Shown: positions 1 to 7,786 of the stretch, piece after piece
How positions within the stretch are numbered: the first letter of the stretch is position 1
Layout: every line of letters starts with the position of its first letter
Assembly (NCBI GenBank): GCA_902802945.1
Contig: CADCOC010000065.1
Coordinates: 43,817 to 80,028, forward strand
DNA: 36,212 nucleotides
From: an uncultured bacterium
GTDB taxonomy: Bacteria > Verrucomicrobiota > Kiritimatiellia > RFP12 > UBA1067
Direction of reading: 5' to 3'
The notes under the pieces: model-generated
The model's database searches: none
Seen by the model: the letters and a program-made list of their open reading frames with translations, nothing else
What the model was told of the DNA's origin: nothing
Made by a program: the position numbers and the translations under genes

Positions 1-270
1 GGTTTCTGTGTGGGCTTGGGGGGCTGCTGGACGACCGGCAGCGCGGGTTTCGGTGTGGGCTTGGGGGGCTGCTGGACGACCGGCGGAGCGGGTTTCGGCG
101 TGGGCTTGGGGGGCAGTTTAACGACCGGCGGCACGGGTTTCGGTGTGGGCTTGGGGGGCTGCTGGACGACCGGCAGCGCGGGTTTCGGCGTGGGCTTGGG
201 GGGCTGCTGGACGACCGGTGGCGCGGGTTTCTGTGTGGGCTTTGGGGGGGGCTGGACGACCGGCGGCGCG
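1..270 (-). repeat. 45-bp tandem repeat, six units, coding for Pro-rich linker
   Basis: Six exact-length 45-bp units fill positions 1-270 (boundaries at 45, 90, 135, 180, 225 and 270), and the array continues beyond the window edge. On the minus strand each unit encodes 15 residues of the type PPVVQQPPKPTPKPA. Unit 91-135 differs most (KL in place of QQ). The period is a multiple of three and the frame is kept, so this is a protein repeat in the kinase linker and not a CRISPR array. Confidence 0.95.
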
Positions 271-1370
271 GATATTGGATTTTCGGGATTAGAAGAAGAA
301 TCGCGCCACAATAACCATGTCGTTGCAAGGATTCCGACAAGAACGACGGCACCTACAACAGGCGCTACCGCTTTTATGCGCTTTCGTAGCTCTTTTTCTA
401 CGGCTTCCACAAATTCCTCACATGAGGCAAAACGGGCTGAAGGAAGTCGCGACAATGCCTTTTGGAATGACGAACGGCATGGACACGAGTCTGGTAATTC
501 CAATGGCCGCGTACATACGGCCATTTTAATAGTAGATAAATCATTGGTCGTGAATGCTGATGCGAATGGAACAGTTCCTGTCAAGAGGTAACAAAGCAAT
601 ACGGCAAGGCCGTATTGATCCGTTGCGGCGCACTGTTCCTCATGGTTCCACTGCTCCGGTGCCATGTAGGGCCATGTCCCGACCGTATCAGCGTCCACAT
701 CGGCTACGGTATGTGTTCTGCCCGCACTCATTTCCGTAGCCAAGTCGAAATCAATCAACCGTGCCGTGATACTGCCGTCAAGTCTCTGTTCTACGATGAC
801 GTTTGACGGTTTGACGTCCCGATGAAGGACGTTTTCGCCATGTGCATAGTCTAGTGCTTGCGCAATTTGCTTCGCGATCTGAATGGCCTGATCGACGGGG
901 GCGCGCCTTTCAGGGAATTGCCGCCGCCACTGTGAGACCGTCATGCCCGGAGCGTAAGCCATCACCATCAGCATGTCGCCGACGGTTAAACGCAGATTCT
1001 CCTGGACGGTCGTGTCGTAGTAGATAGTGGACTTCAGGCGTTGCAGATGGAGAACAGGTGCAATATGTGGATGGTGCAGACGGGAGACGAGGGCGAAATT
1101 GTCGCGAATCCGCACAAGTTCCTCGGCGTCATTGCTGATAAGCGGTGGCAAGCCCTTGACGACCACGTCGATTTTAGCATCTGTGTCGTGAGCGAGATAG
1201 ACGGCTCCGAATTCTCCGCCACCAAGGCGACGCAAGATTGCGTACTGATCGAGGATGGCAAGCGTCGGCTTGGAGTCCTTTGTTCCCCGCTTAAAGGTTA
1301 CAGCCTTATCGAGGTAATCCTCAAAAGAGTCTGTTTGTGCACTCGCAGGTTCCGGCTTTCCTTTTGCCAT
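1..1370 (-). CDS. Transmembrane Ser/Thr protein kinase (partial, C-terminus beyond window)
   Basis: Reading the minus strand from the ATG at 1370 gives an open frame of 456 codons that leaves the window still open. It is a Hanks-type kinase: glycine-rich loop RRLGGGEFGAVYL (about residues 47-59), beta-3 lysine in VVVKGL (residue 72), catalytic loop HRDVKPSN (H183, D185) and activation segment ending in GTWPYMAPEQW. The metal-binding DFG motif reads DFD (207-209), an unusual change, although the first Asp is kept. A hydrophobic segment at about 333-353 (VVGAVVLVGILATTWLLW) is followed by Pro-rich 15-residue repeats from residue 368. The kinase is therefore probably cytoplasmic with an extracytoplasmic tail. 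It lies 17 bp downstream of a lipoprotein gene and is the last operon gene visible. By analogy with the related kinase at 27242-29938, the missing part could carry an FGE-like domain, but this cannot be seen here. Confidence 0.9.
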   Translation of the reverse strand, partial: MAKGKPEPASAQTDSFEDYLDKAVTFKRGTKDSKPTLAILDQYAILRRLGGGEFGAVYLAHDTDAKIDVVVKGLPPLISNDAEELVRIRDNFALVSRLHHPHIAPVLHLQRLKSTIYYDTTVQENLRLTVGDMLMVMAYAPGMTVSQWRRQFPERRAPVDQAIQIAKQIAQALDYAHGENVLHRDVKPSNVIVEQRLDGSITARLIDFDLATEMSAGRTHTVADVDADTVGTWPYMAPEQWNHEEQCAATDQYGLAVLLCYLLTGTVPFASAFTTNDLSTIKMAVCTRPLELPDSCPCRSSFQKALSRLPSARFASCEEFVEAVEKELRKRIKAVAPVVGAVVLVGILATTWLLWRDSSSNPENPISAPPVVQPPPKPTQKPAPPVVQQPPKPTPKPALPVVQQPPKPTPKPVPPVVKLPPKPTPKPAPPVVQQPPKPTPKPALPVVQQPPKPTQK

Positions 1371-1387
1371 CGTCACTATTGTTACCT

Positions 1388-1786
1388 TTACTTCCGTTTT
1401 AGCAATTCGAGTTGCCTGTTGTACTCGTCCTGTGTGATGAATCCCAGCTTCTTGAGCTCGCGCAGGCGCTCCTCGCTTATGCCATTTTGCGCCGTCGGCT
1501 CTGGACTAGGCGATGGCGTGGGTAGCGGTGCAGATGAGAGTGCTGGTGACGGCACAGCTGGTTCCGGCGCGGGCTGGGGCTGCGGCGCGGGCTGGGGCTG
1601 CGGCGCGGGAAGTTCGGGTTCGCGTCTGGGCTGATTCACGTTTGGCCGAGGCACTACCATGGCCGTTACACGGGGGGGAATATGCCCTCGTGGACGATAC
1701 CGAAGTGGCTTGGGCCCCCTGTCCACTACCGTGCAACCGGCAAGCAAGAGGACGAGCCCAGAGCAGATAAGGCTTTTACTGTGCAT
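1388..1786 (-). CDS. Small Pro-rich lipoprotein with SHOCT-like tail
   Basis: The 132-residue product starts with a lipoprotein signal peptide (MHSKSLICSGLVLLLAGC; lipobox LAGC with Cys18). A long Pro/Gln/Ala-rich linker follows at about residues 50-98. It ends in ISEERLRELKKLGFITQDEY, which matches the short C-terminal SHOCT-type domain (a two-helix module with a G-[FL]-IT-x-[DE]-E core). It is probably anchored in an envelope membrane and the tail may mediate oligomerisation, which is inference. The start overlaps the end of the upstream gene by 11 bp and the kinase gene begins 17 bp downstream, so all are probably cotranscribed. The specific function is unknown. Confidence 0.8.
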   Translation of the reverse strand: MHSKSLICSGLVLLLAGCTVVDRGPKPLRYRPRGHIPPRVTAMVVPRPNVNQPRREPELPAPQPQPAPQPQPAPEPAVPSPALSSAPLPTPSPSPEPTAQNGISEERLRELKKLGFITQDEYNRQLELLKRK

Positions 1787-2153
1787 TGAGTTTTACCGGA
1801 GTTCCTGTTACCCGCGTTCGCGTGAATACGGGAAGAATAGGGAAAGGCAGAAGAGTTGTCGAAAGAAAGGTGAACTGTTCTACGTCAACCGCCATGGCCG
1901 TAAGGGCATCTGCCCCGGAGATGCGTCCAATCGCATCGGACAGCGCATGCCGCTGGGGGGAACCTGCCGCGCCGAAGGTGAAAAACAGCCATTGGACCTG
2001 CGTACAGGTTCCAGACACCTCGGCGGCGAGTTCCGTATATCTGCCCTGGCTTATTGGAGATGAGGACGACACGAAAGACGAGGCAGATGAGAGACACCCC
2101 GCTGCGAAGAGCAGAGTAGTCAACAGTACTGAGGTTCTTGTTAGTTTATTCAT
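1776..2153 (-). CDS. Small lipoprotein of unknown function
   Basis: This 125-residue protein has a clear lipoprotein signal (MNKLTRTSVLLTTLLFAAGC; lipobox AAGC, Cys20) followed by a Ser-rich stretch. The mature part ends in a segment with alternating hydrophobic residues and TRTRVTGTPVKL. Its shape loosely recalls small TRL-like bacterial lipoproteins, with a GSPQRHALSDAIGRISGADAL segment followed by beta strands, but I cannot assign a family. The start is supported by AAAGGA about 9 nt upstream. It sits 19 bp after the previous gene and overlaps the next one by 11 bp. Confidence 0.75.
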   Translation of the reverse strand: MNKLTRTSVLLTTLLFAAGCLSSASSFVSSSSPISQGRYTELAAEVSGTCTQVQWLFFTFGAAGSPQRHALSDAIGRISGADALTAMAVDVEQFTFLSTTLLPFPILPVFTRTRVTGTPVKLNAQ

Positions 2154-2172
2154 TTACGCATTCCTTTCTGGT

Positions 2173-2775
2173 TTATGGAGCAAGTTCGCTAAGCCGCGCG
2201 ACAAGGTATTCGTTGGCGCTGATCTCGTTTATGAAATTCGCCAGTACGCGCTGTACGGCCTCATAGACGCAGTTGGGGACAGTGTTCTCGTCCATCATGG
2301 TCCCGATGGTCTTTACCTCGTAGACGTTATTGAAATACGGCTTGTCCTGATGGTGGGGGTTGAGCAACATAATGGCGAGGGAGAGCGAGAATGAGAGGTC
2401 GTCGCCATCGCGACTGAGTATGACCTTCCGCGATTCAACTTTCAACTCGATCTTGGCATGTTCCGCTGCGTTTACCTGCCTGAAATTGGAGTTGATCAAT
2501 ATGGCGCATTCCTCGCGAACCACCGCCTCTACCGGAAACGCCGGGCCAGGCTCCGTAGAGCCCGACAACTTGTTGACAACGAGAGTCGCTTTTTCCGCGC
2601 AGTTGATCAGGTTCAGGATACAAGGCACGTTGCCGGTTTTCTTGACAAGGACAGGGCTGTCATAACTGTCTACAAACACCGGGACGTTGGCCGGCTGCCG
2701 TAATTCGGAAACCGAGTGGCACCCGCACAACGGCGCGAGCGCGCCGGCCAAACAGATTATTCGCCAGATAGTCAC
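2173..2775 (-). CDS. Lipoprotein of unknown function (200 aa)
   Basis: The N-terminus MTIWRIICLAGALAPLCGC is a lipoprotein signal peptide with lipobox LCGC (Cys19). The rest has no domain I recognise. It is a mixed alpha/beta sequence with a central DGDDLSFSLSLAIMLL segment and a helical C-terminus (YEAVQRVLANFINEI). The ATG overlaps the stop of the upstream 326-residue lipoprotein gene by 4 bp (ATGA), which indicates translational coupling. The neighbours are lipoproteins and a kinase, which suggests an envelope complex or sensing role. That is inference only. Confidence 0.8.
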   Translation of the reverse strand: MTIWRIICLAGALAPLCGCHSVSELRQPANVPVFVDSYDSPVLVKKTGNVPCILNLINCAEKATLVVNKLSGSTEPGPAFPVEAVVREECAILINSNFRQVNAAEHAKIELKVESRKVILSRDGDDLSFSLSLAIMLLNPHHQDKPYFNNVYEVKTIGTMMDENTVPNCVYEAVQRVLANFINEISANEYLVARLSELAP

Positions 2776-3752
2776 TTGCCCACTCCTTTCTTCTCCGCCT
2801 GCCAGCGTTCAGTCGTCTGGCGCCGCCATTCGTCCCTGTTCATTATTCCGATCTCGACAAGTCGTTTCAGCTTCTTGGCCTCTTCCGTATCGGGCCTGTG
2901 CCATGCTGCGGCAATGTAGTCTTCTAACGTCTTGGGGACAGGATGCGTGTATGTGCGGGATGCTCCCCAGCCTGGCGTCATTACGCGTTCGGCCTGAATA
3001 GGGGCGGGGAACAGGACTGGACCGAATTCGGTTGAGGGTTGCGCCGTCTGCTCGCAATCGGCCAACTCGCGTTCGGCAATGGCCCGACGGACGGCGGCAG
3101 CAACCGTCTTGACGAAAACATCGCGGAGGCGCTGTGGTCGCAATCCGCGACCAGTCCCGATTGTTCCCTCATCCCGGATTTCGGCCACTGCCGACACAGC
3201 ATCTGGCGGGGAGTCCATGTCCAGGCGGGATAATCCGAACTGGCTATCGATCTTGACCTGCGCCACTTGCGCCGTAGCATAGACATGATTGGGATTCCTG
3301 TCGATGAACTGGACAATTACGTCAAACGAGATTTCATCCGCCAGATGCCCCGGGAAAACGCCAAACGTGCAACACATTGGCCAGGCGATAGAAGACCGTC
3401 CTAGCCGTTTCTCTTCGATTGGCACGATCCCGATCCTGATTCGCGAGGCACCGGCGACGGCGTTCGTCAGTCCAAGCTCTTGGGAGATGTCATCCAGATA
3501 GGTTGTCGCAATCAGGGCGTTCTGCTCGGAAAGCCACGCCAGATTAGGCATCCGCGCTCGCTCCTCGACATTGTTGGGCGCCAAGTGGCGGAAATCTATG
3601 CCACCGTCAATCCCTTCAAGGAGATAGTTGTGCTTTGGGCGATCGCTTGGCATGGAGTTCGTGTCTATGAATCCACGGCAGCGCCATGTGGAACACCCAG
3701 AGACGATGACGATGGCCGCGGCGACGACGCTTAGTCTCACAATAAAATGCAT
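2772..3752 (-). CDS. Lipoprotein of unknown function with SHOCT-like C-terminus (326 aa)
   Basis: A lipoprotein signal peptide (lipobox VSGC, Cys20) is followed by a body of about 230 residues with no family I can name. It contains a segment resembling an outer-membrane lipoprotein domain (EISFDVIVQFIDRNPNHVYA). The C-terminal 50 residues contain EEAKKLKRLVEIGIMNRDEW, similar in layout to the SHOCT-like tail of the 132-residue lipoprotein further along the operon. The start has GAGG 6 nt upstream. The gene begins 23 bp after the ankyrin lipoprotein gene and couples to the next gene through an ATGA overlap. Confidence 0.8.
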   Translation of the reverse strand: MHFIVRLSVVAAAIVIVSGCSTWRCRGFIDTNSMPSDRPKHNYLLEGIDGGIDFRHLAPNNVEERARMPNLAWLSEQNALIATTYLDDISQELGLTNAVAGASRIRIGIVPIEEKRLGRSSIAWPMCCTFGVFPGHLADEISFDVIVQFIDRNPNHVYATAQVAQVKIDSQFGLSRLDMDSPPDAVSAVAEIRDEGTIGTGRGLRPQRLRDVFVKTVAAAVRRAIAERELADCEQTAQPSTEFGPVLFPAPIQAERVMTPGWGASRTYTHPVPKTLEDYIAAAWHRPDTEEAKKLKRLVEIGIMNRDEWRRQTTERWQAEKKGVGK

Positions 3753-3775
3753 GTCAACCTCTTGTCGTCAACGTG

Positions 3776-6700
3776 TCACTTCTTGGCCGGTGCCGCTGGG
3801 GTCTTACCTTCATAAGGCAAGTCAACTACGACCGGTAGGGAGAGTCGTCCTTCCACCTGCTTTGCGGACTTCATCTCGCCCTCTGTTTCGCGGGGTTTTG
3901 CGGACGGAGTGTTACGGGGCAAAAGTCCCCCCTCGTGCAACAGGAAGTTTTTGACCGCCGAGGACGTCCGCGCGGCGTCCATGACGCCTGGTGCATTGAC
4001 GTCCACTCCCCTGGCAACAAGCCATTGGGCAACCGCCAGCCGTTCATGTCGTGCAGCGATGATCAGCTGCTCGGGGCCGTACACGGAACCGGCGTCAGCC
4101 AACATGTCAAGGACGTCGCGGCTGCCCGCCTTGCATGCAACGTCGAAAGCCGACATTCCGTTGGTCGAACAAATGGAAACATCCGCCTTTGCGGCAAGGA
4201 GGGCTTCGACAATTGCAGGCTGATTGCCGCGTGCTGCGTCGAACAGGGCAGTTTCCCCCGATTCGTTCTTGGCATCTACCTTGTTCTTGGCCAGCATTGC
4301 CGTCAGTACGGAGATGTTGCCGCGGCGAACGGCATAGTGCAGTGCCCCGTCCCCTGCGGCGTCCACTACTGTCACGTCCGCCCCGCGCTCAACTAGGCGT
4401 TGTATGAACGCAGTGCGGCCAAGCTGCACTGCCAGCAAAAGCGCGGTGCGCTTCAGCGGGTCTCTCTGGCTGACTCCGTTGACGTCTGCGCCGAGTTCGA
4501 GTGCCCGGTCAAAGACCGCCGGCTGGTCAAGGTAAACCGAGCCTAAGACAAGCGCCGTTCCAAGCTCCTTGTTGAGCGTCTTGGTCTGTTTCAGCAGGCG
4601 CATGGCACGGGCGTATTCGCCCAGAATCGCGTTGACGTGCAGTTTTGCCTTACGCGTCTTTTTGACAAGTTGCTTGGCAATTGCATCTTCTGCCATTGCG
4701 ATTTGAGAATCGTATACCACTTCCTGGTCCATCTTCGTGAGCAGTTCCTGGTATTCCTGCCGGTCTACGAGCATGGCGATAAGGTCGGCAAACGCGAGCT
4801 TTTCCGCCTCATCCTTGGTCGGAAGCTCCTTCGGGGCATTCAGCTCGTCGCATAGCTTGGCCACCCAGTCTACGGCCGACAACGTCACGGCTCCGGACAT
4901 CTCGCGGAGGATGTCCTCCTTCTTCTTTCCGGCGGAGAGCGCGACAAGACCCTTCTGCGCCGCGTTCAGCAGGACTTTCCTGACCTCTTCTGCCTGAACG
5001 GAGTCGCCACTCAGCCGGAACCGTGGCGGACGTGCGGCGGCATCGGCGGCCGCATGGTCACGCACGATTTTCTCGATGTGGGCGCGAAGTGCGGTATTCA
5101 TCTCGCTCGTGGTAATGGAAACGACCTCCTTCTTCATCAGATCAAGGATGTCCTTCTTGACGCTTGAAATGACGGCTGCAGCTGCAACCTGGTCATAGTA
5201 TTGCGCCATGATGGCCTTCTCGAATATGCCAAGCGCCTTTTCAAGTGAACTCAGGTCCGCGGCCGGAGGCTCTTGGGATTCTCCGCCTTTAACCGATTCG
5301 ATGAGCGAGGATATCCGTTTGTTAAGCGTTGCGATGTAATTGGTCGTCGCAGGTTCCTCTATCGCCAGGTCGAGCATGTTTTTCTGAATTTCGTCAAGTG
5401 CTTTTAGAATGTCCGCGTACGATTCGTGGACGTATGGATAACCGTCAATCCACTCTTTGAGCGCCCGGAAGTCTCCTGCGCCCCAAAACTTCTCGACCTG
5501 CGCGTTGATGTCGTCCTGCAGAACCGCGAGCTGGGCTGGGTTGACGAGCGTGTTGATCGCTCCCAGTCGCGATGCGTAGACAGCCTTGTCAAATTTATCA
5601 TTCCCCGTGAGCGCCACTTCGCGTAGCAATGCGCGCGCTTCGGAGAACTTCTTTTCGGCAAGCAGGTCAGACACACACCGGCCGATGAGGGCATGCGCGC
5701 ACTTCATTTTCAGATTCGCAATTCGGACATTGATTGCATTGGAGCCGAGGCGCAGGACTGGCTCGTGGGAGTCGGCTTCCAGTCGCGCGATTTCGGATGC
5801 AAAACGATCTTGGATTGTCTTGATTATCTTGTCTGATTCCTTGCAATTGTTCTTGACGAGCACCGCACGGCAGGCTTCCAGCTGGGCCTCATACCGCGCC
5901 AGCTTGTCTTTCGGTAGCCTTTTTCCGGGAATGGCCTTGTCCTTCACCTCGTCGATGTAGCATGCGAGATCTTCTGCCTCCGCCGTCAGCTTCGCGACCT
6001 CTTTCATGATCGCCACGACGTTTGTCTCTGCCACGCCCAAGTCGATGACCGACTTCTTGATTTCGTCGAACGTGTCGTCGATTTCTCCGGGATAGGTCTT
6101 GATGGGGGGGTATGCCTCGAGCCATGCAAGGCCTTCCGTGCACTTGCCACTGGCACCGAACTCGTCCGTCTTAGCGAGCAGCGTTTTTTCGATTTCCTTC
6201 CAAAGTGCCGGGTTGATACGCGTGAGGAGTTCATTCCGGGCGATTGCAATGCGCGCCTGCGCGTTGGCCTTGTCGATGTCTATGAGAATGTTCACGACCT
6301 GTTTACGCGCTGCCTCCGCGTCATTATTGAGCTTTACGCGGAGCTCCTGCAGCATCTTCTCGTTCTCGGCCATCACTTTTGTGAGGTTGGCGATGAGCTG
6401 GTCGCGAAGGGCGTCGATACGCTTGTTGATCGCAGACGCCCCAAGTTTGTCGAGTACCTGGGACACAATGACTTCCCTTTTCTGCGGTGCCGGCTTGGGA
6501 AGGTTGGCAATGAGTTCGGAAATGTGCTTGGCCAGCCAGTCGACGACCTTCGTGGTGTTGTCGTTTGTGCAGTCGTATAGGAGAAGCGACTCTTTGTATT
6601 CGGCAAGAAGCTGCTGATAGGCCGTCTCGTCGACCTTGGGTTCTTCGACTTTCGGCGCCTCTGTAGTGACCGTTCTGCTTTCGTCAACAGTGTCCATCAG

Positions 6701-7456
6701 GTTAGCCGCCTGCGTCATGAACCGGATCGTCTGCTCGACGATTTTGTCGCATGCACTCTTGGGTACGTTAAGGCGGCTAAGCTCTGCGACGAGCGCCCCG
6801 ACCTTTTCGTCGAGGATGCTTGTATACGTCCTGATATTGGGATAATTTCTCAATGCGGCGATGCCGTTGGCTGGCTGTCCGGCCTTGATGGCTTTGTCGG
6901 CAATGAGGCGCATCTCCTTCTCGATAATCGGCCATTCCGCCACGTTGATGGTTTCCTCCAGCAATTTGACGGCGTCCTCGTGTACGCGGTCGTTGACCTT
7001 CGCCATGCGCACGCCGTCGATTTCGGCGTTTACGCTTTCACGCCAGGCAACCTCGCGGGCCCGCTCAAAAGCCGAGCGCGCCGCAGAAAATCCGTTCGTT
7101 GCTGCTGCCGCTGTAGCCTCGCTAATCAGACTGTCCACGGAGGTTCGTATCCGCTCGTTCTTGTATGAGATCCACTTCTGGACGACATAGTTGTCCCTGC
7201 GCTCGTTGAATTCACTTTCAACAGCCTTGCGGATGTCGTCCTTCTGCTTATCGGTGAGATTGGTCAGGAAAAACGCGCTGATGGCGCTCTCGCTTAGTTT
7301 GGGCAGGGTTTTCCCGAACCTCTGCTCTGAGACGTATTTCAGCATTTCCTCTTTCTGCGCATTGACCGCCTTGTCGCGGCATTCCTCGAACGAAATGCAT
7401 CCACCGACCAATGCAACCAACGCCGCGGTGCCGATGCCGAGCTTGTAATTCCTCAT
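3776..7456 (-). CDS. Large lipoprotein with internal helical repeats and C-terminal ankyrin repeats
   Basis: I place the start at 7456. The product (1226 aa) then begins MRNYKLGIGTAALVALVGGC, a lipoprotein signal with lipobox VGGC (Cys20), and CAGGAG lies about 10 nt upstream. The frame stays open back to an ATG at 7561, but that lies at the predicted transcription start of the operon promoter. Residues 30-960 are charged and mostly helical. Related segments with a W/L-x-x-YP core recur near 200-220, 443-475 and 666-700, and an LG-x-x-AIN-x-RI core occurs near 338 and 570. Residues about 965-1175 are ankyrin repeats (for example ALELGADVNG, LVERGADVTV, ALLAAKADVS, WLVARGVDVN). Ankyrin repeats bind proteins, so this may be an envelope scaffold; the partner is unknown. 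It is the first gene of the minus-strand operon. Confidence 0.85.
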   Translation of the reverse strand: MRNYKLGIGTAALVALVGGCISFEECRDKAVNAQKEEMLKYVSEQRFGKTLPKLSESAISAFFLTNLTDKQKDDIRKAVESEFNERRDNYVVQKWISYKNERIRTSVDSLISEATAAAATNGFSAARSAFERAREVAWRESVNAEIDGVRMAKVNDRVHEDAVKLLEETINVAEWPIIEKEMRLIADKAIKAGQPANGIAALRNYPNIRTYTSILDEKVGALVAELSRLNVPKSACDKIVEQTIRFMTQAANLMDTVDESRTVTTEAPKVEEPKVDETAYQQLLAEYKESLLLYDCTNDNTTKVVDWLAKHISELIANLPKPAPQKREVIVSQVLDKLGASAINKRIDALRDQLIANLTKVMAENEKMLQELRVKLNNDAEAARKQVVNILIDIDKANAQARIAIARNELLTRINPALWKEIEKTLLAKTDEFGASGKCTEGLAWLEAYPPIKTYPGEIDDTFDEIKKSVIDLGVAETNVVAIMKEVAKLTAEAEDLACYIDEVKDKAIPGKRLPKDKLARYEAQLEACRAVLVKNNCKESDKIIKTIQDRFASEIARLEADSHEPVLRLGSNAINVRIANLKMKCAHALIGRCVSDLLAEKKFSEARALLREVALTGNDKFDKAVYASRLGAINTLVNPAQLAVLQDDINAQVEKFWGAGDFRALKEWIDGYPYVHESYADILKALDEIQKNMLDLAIEEPATTNYIATLNKRISSLIESVKGGESQEPPAADLSSLEKALGIFEKAIMAQYYDQVAAAAVISSVKKDILDLMKKEVVSITTSEMNTALRAHIEKIVRDHAAADAAARPPRFRLSGDSVQAEEVRKVLLNAAQKGLVALSAGKKKEDILREMSGAVTLSAVDWVAKLCDELNAPKELPTKDEAEKLAFADLIAMLVDRQEYQELLTKMDQEVVYDSQIAMAEDAIAKQLVKKTRKAKLHVNAILGEYARAMRLLKQTKTLNKELGTALVLGSVYLDQPAVFDRALELGADVNGVSQRDPLKRTALLLAVQLGRTAFIQRLVERGADVTVVDAAGDGALHYAVRRGNISVLTAMLAKNKVDAKNESGETALFDAARGNQPAIVEALLAAKADVSICSTNGMSAFDVACKAGSRDVLDMLADAGSVYGPEQLIIAARHERLAVAQWLVARGVDVNAPGVMDAARTSSAVKNFLLHEGGLLPRNTPSAKPRETEGEMKSAKQVEGRLSLPVVVDLPYEGKTPAAPAKK

Positions 7457-7562
7457 TTGTTCGAACTCTCCTGGCCCAATTCGCAAATTGCCGAACGTTT
7501 GCCGGGCCAAGCGCCCGTTCGACACTGAGTCCAGCAACAAGGCGAACTCTCGGAACGGCATA

Positions 7563-7592
7563 AGTTTATCACATGAACTTCTCGGATGTCAA
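7563..7592 (-). promoter_or_regulatory. Sigma-70-type promoter for the minus-strand operon
   Basis: On the minus strand TTGACA (7592-7587) and TAAACT (7568-7563) are separated by 18 bp. The predicted transcription start near 7555 gives a leader of about 100 nt before the ATG at 7456. Confidence 0.75.
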
Positions 7593-7639
7593 TACGTCCG
7601 TTGCTGGTGAGATCTCGGGTGAAAACTTGTGCGTCCGGG

Positions 7640-7669
7640 TTGGCTCTTCGGGGGATATTATGGTATAAT
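7640..7669 (+). promoter_or_regulatory. Sigma-70-type promoter with extended -10
   Basis: TTGGCT (7640-7645) and TATAAT (7664-7669) are 18 bp apart, with TGG directly before the -10. It faces the HzsA-like gene, giving a leader of about 110 nt. The -10 and following bases closely match those at 10146. Confidence 0.75.
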
Positions 7670-7786
7670 GCGTGGCGATGGAAAAATGCGAAGTGAAAAT
7701 CAAGGTCCTACGACGGACCCTCCGCCTCGTACCGGGCAGCGGACGTCCTTTACGGGAAACTGAATTAGAAATACGAGGTGAATGCT

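Larger units (their letters stand above)
7457..7786. other. Divergent intergenic region, 330 bp
   Basis: This gap separates the minus-strand lipoprotein/kinase operon from the plus-strand HzsA-like gene. It holds a consensus-like promoter on each strand (listed separately) with about 100 nt of 5' leader on each side. Short open frames here (for example from 7672) have no ribosome site or family likeness, so I see no gene in it. Confidence 0.7.

Noticed and set aside
1..270. CRISPR array
   Set aside because: Units are contiguous 45-bp repeats without spacers and keep the coding frame.
10..591. Plus-strand open frame of Gly-rich repeats
   Set aside because: It is the antisense of the Pro-rich repeat and kinase domain on the minus strand, which has full kinase motifs.
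7457..7561. N-terminal extension of the ankyrin lipoprotein to an ATG at 7561
   Set aside because: The extension would bury the lipoprotein signal, lacks a ribosome site and begins at the predicted transcription start.
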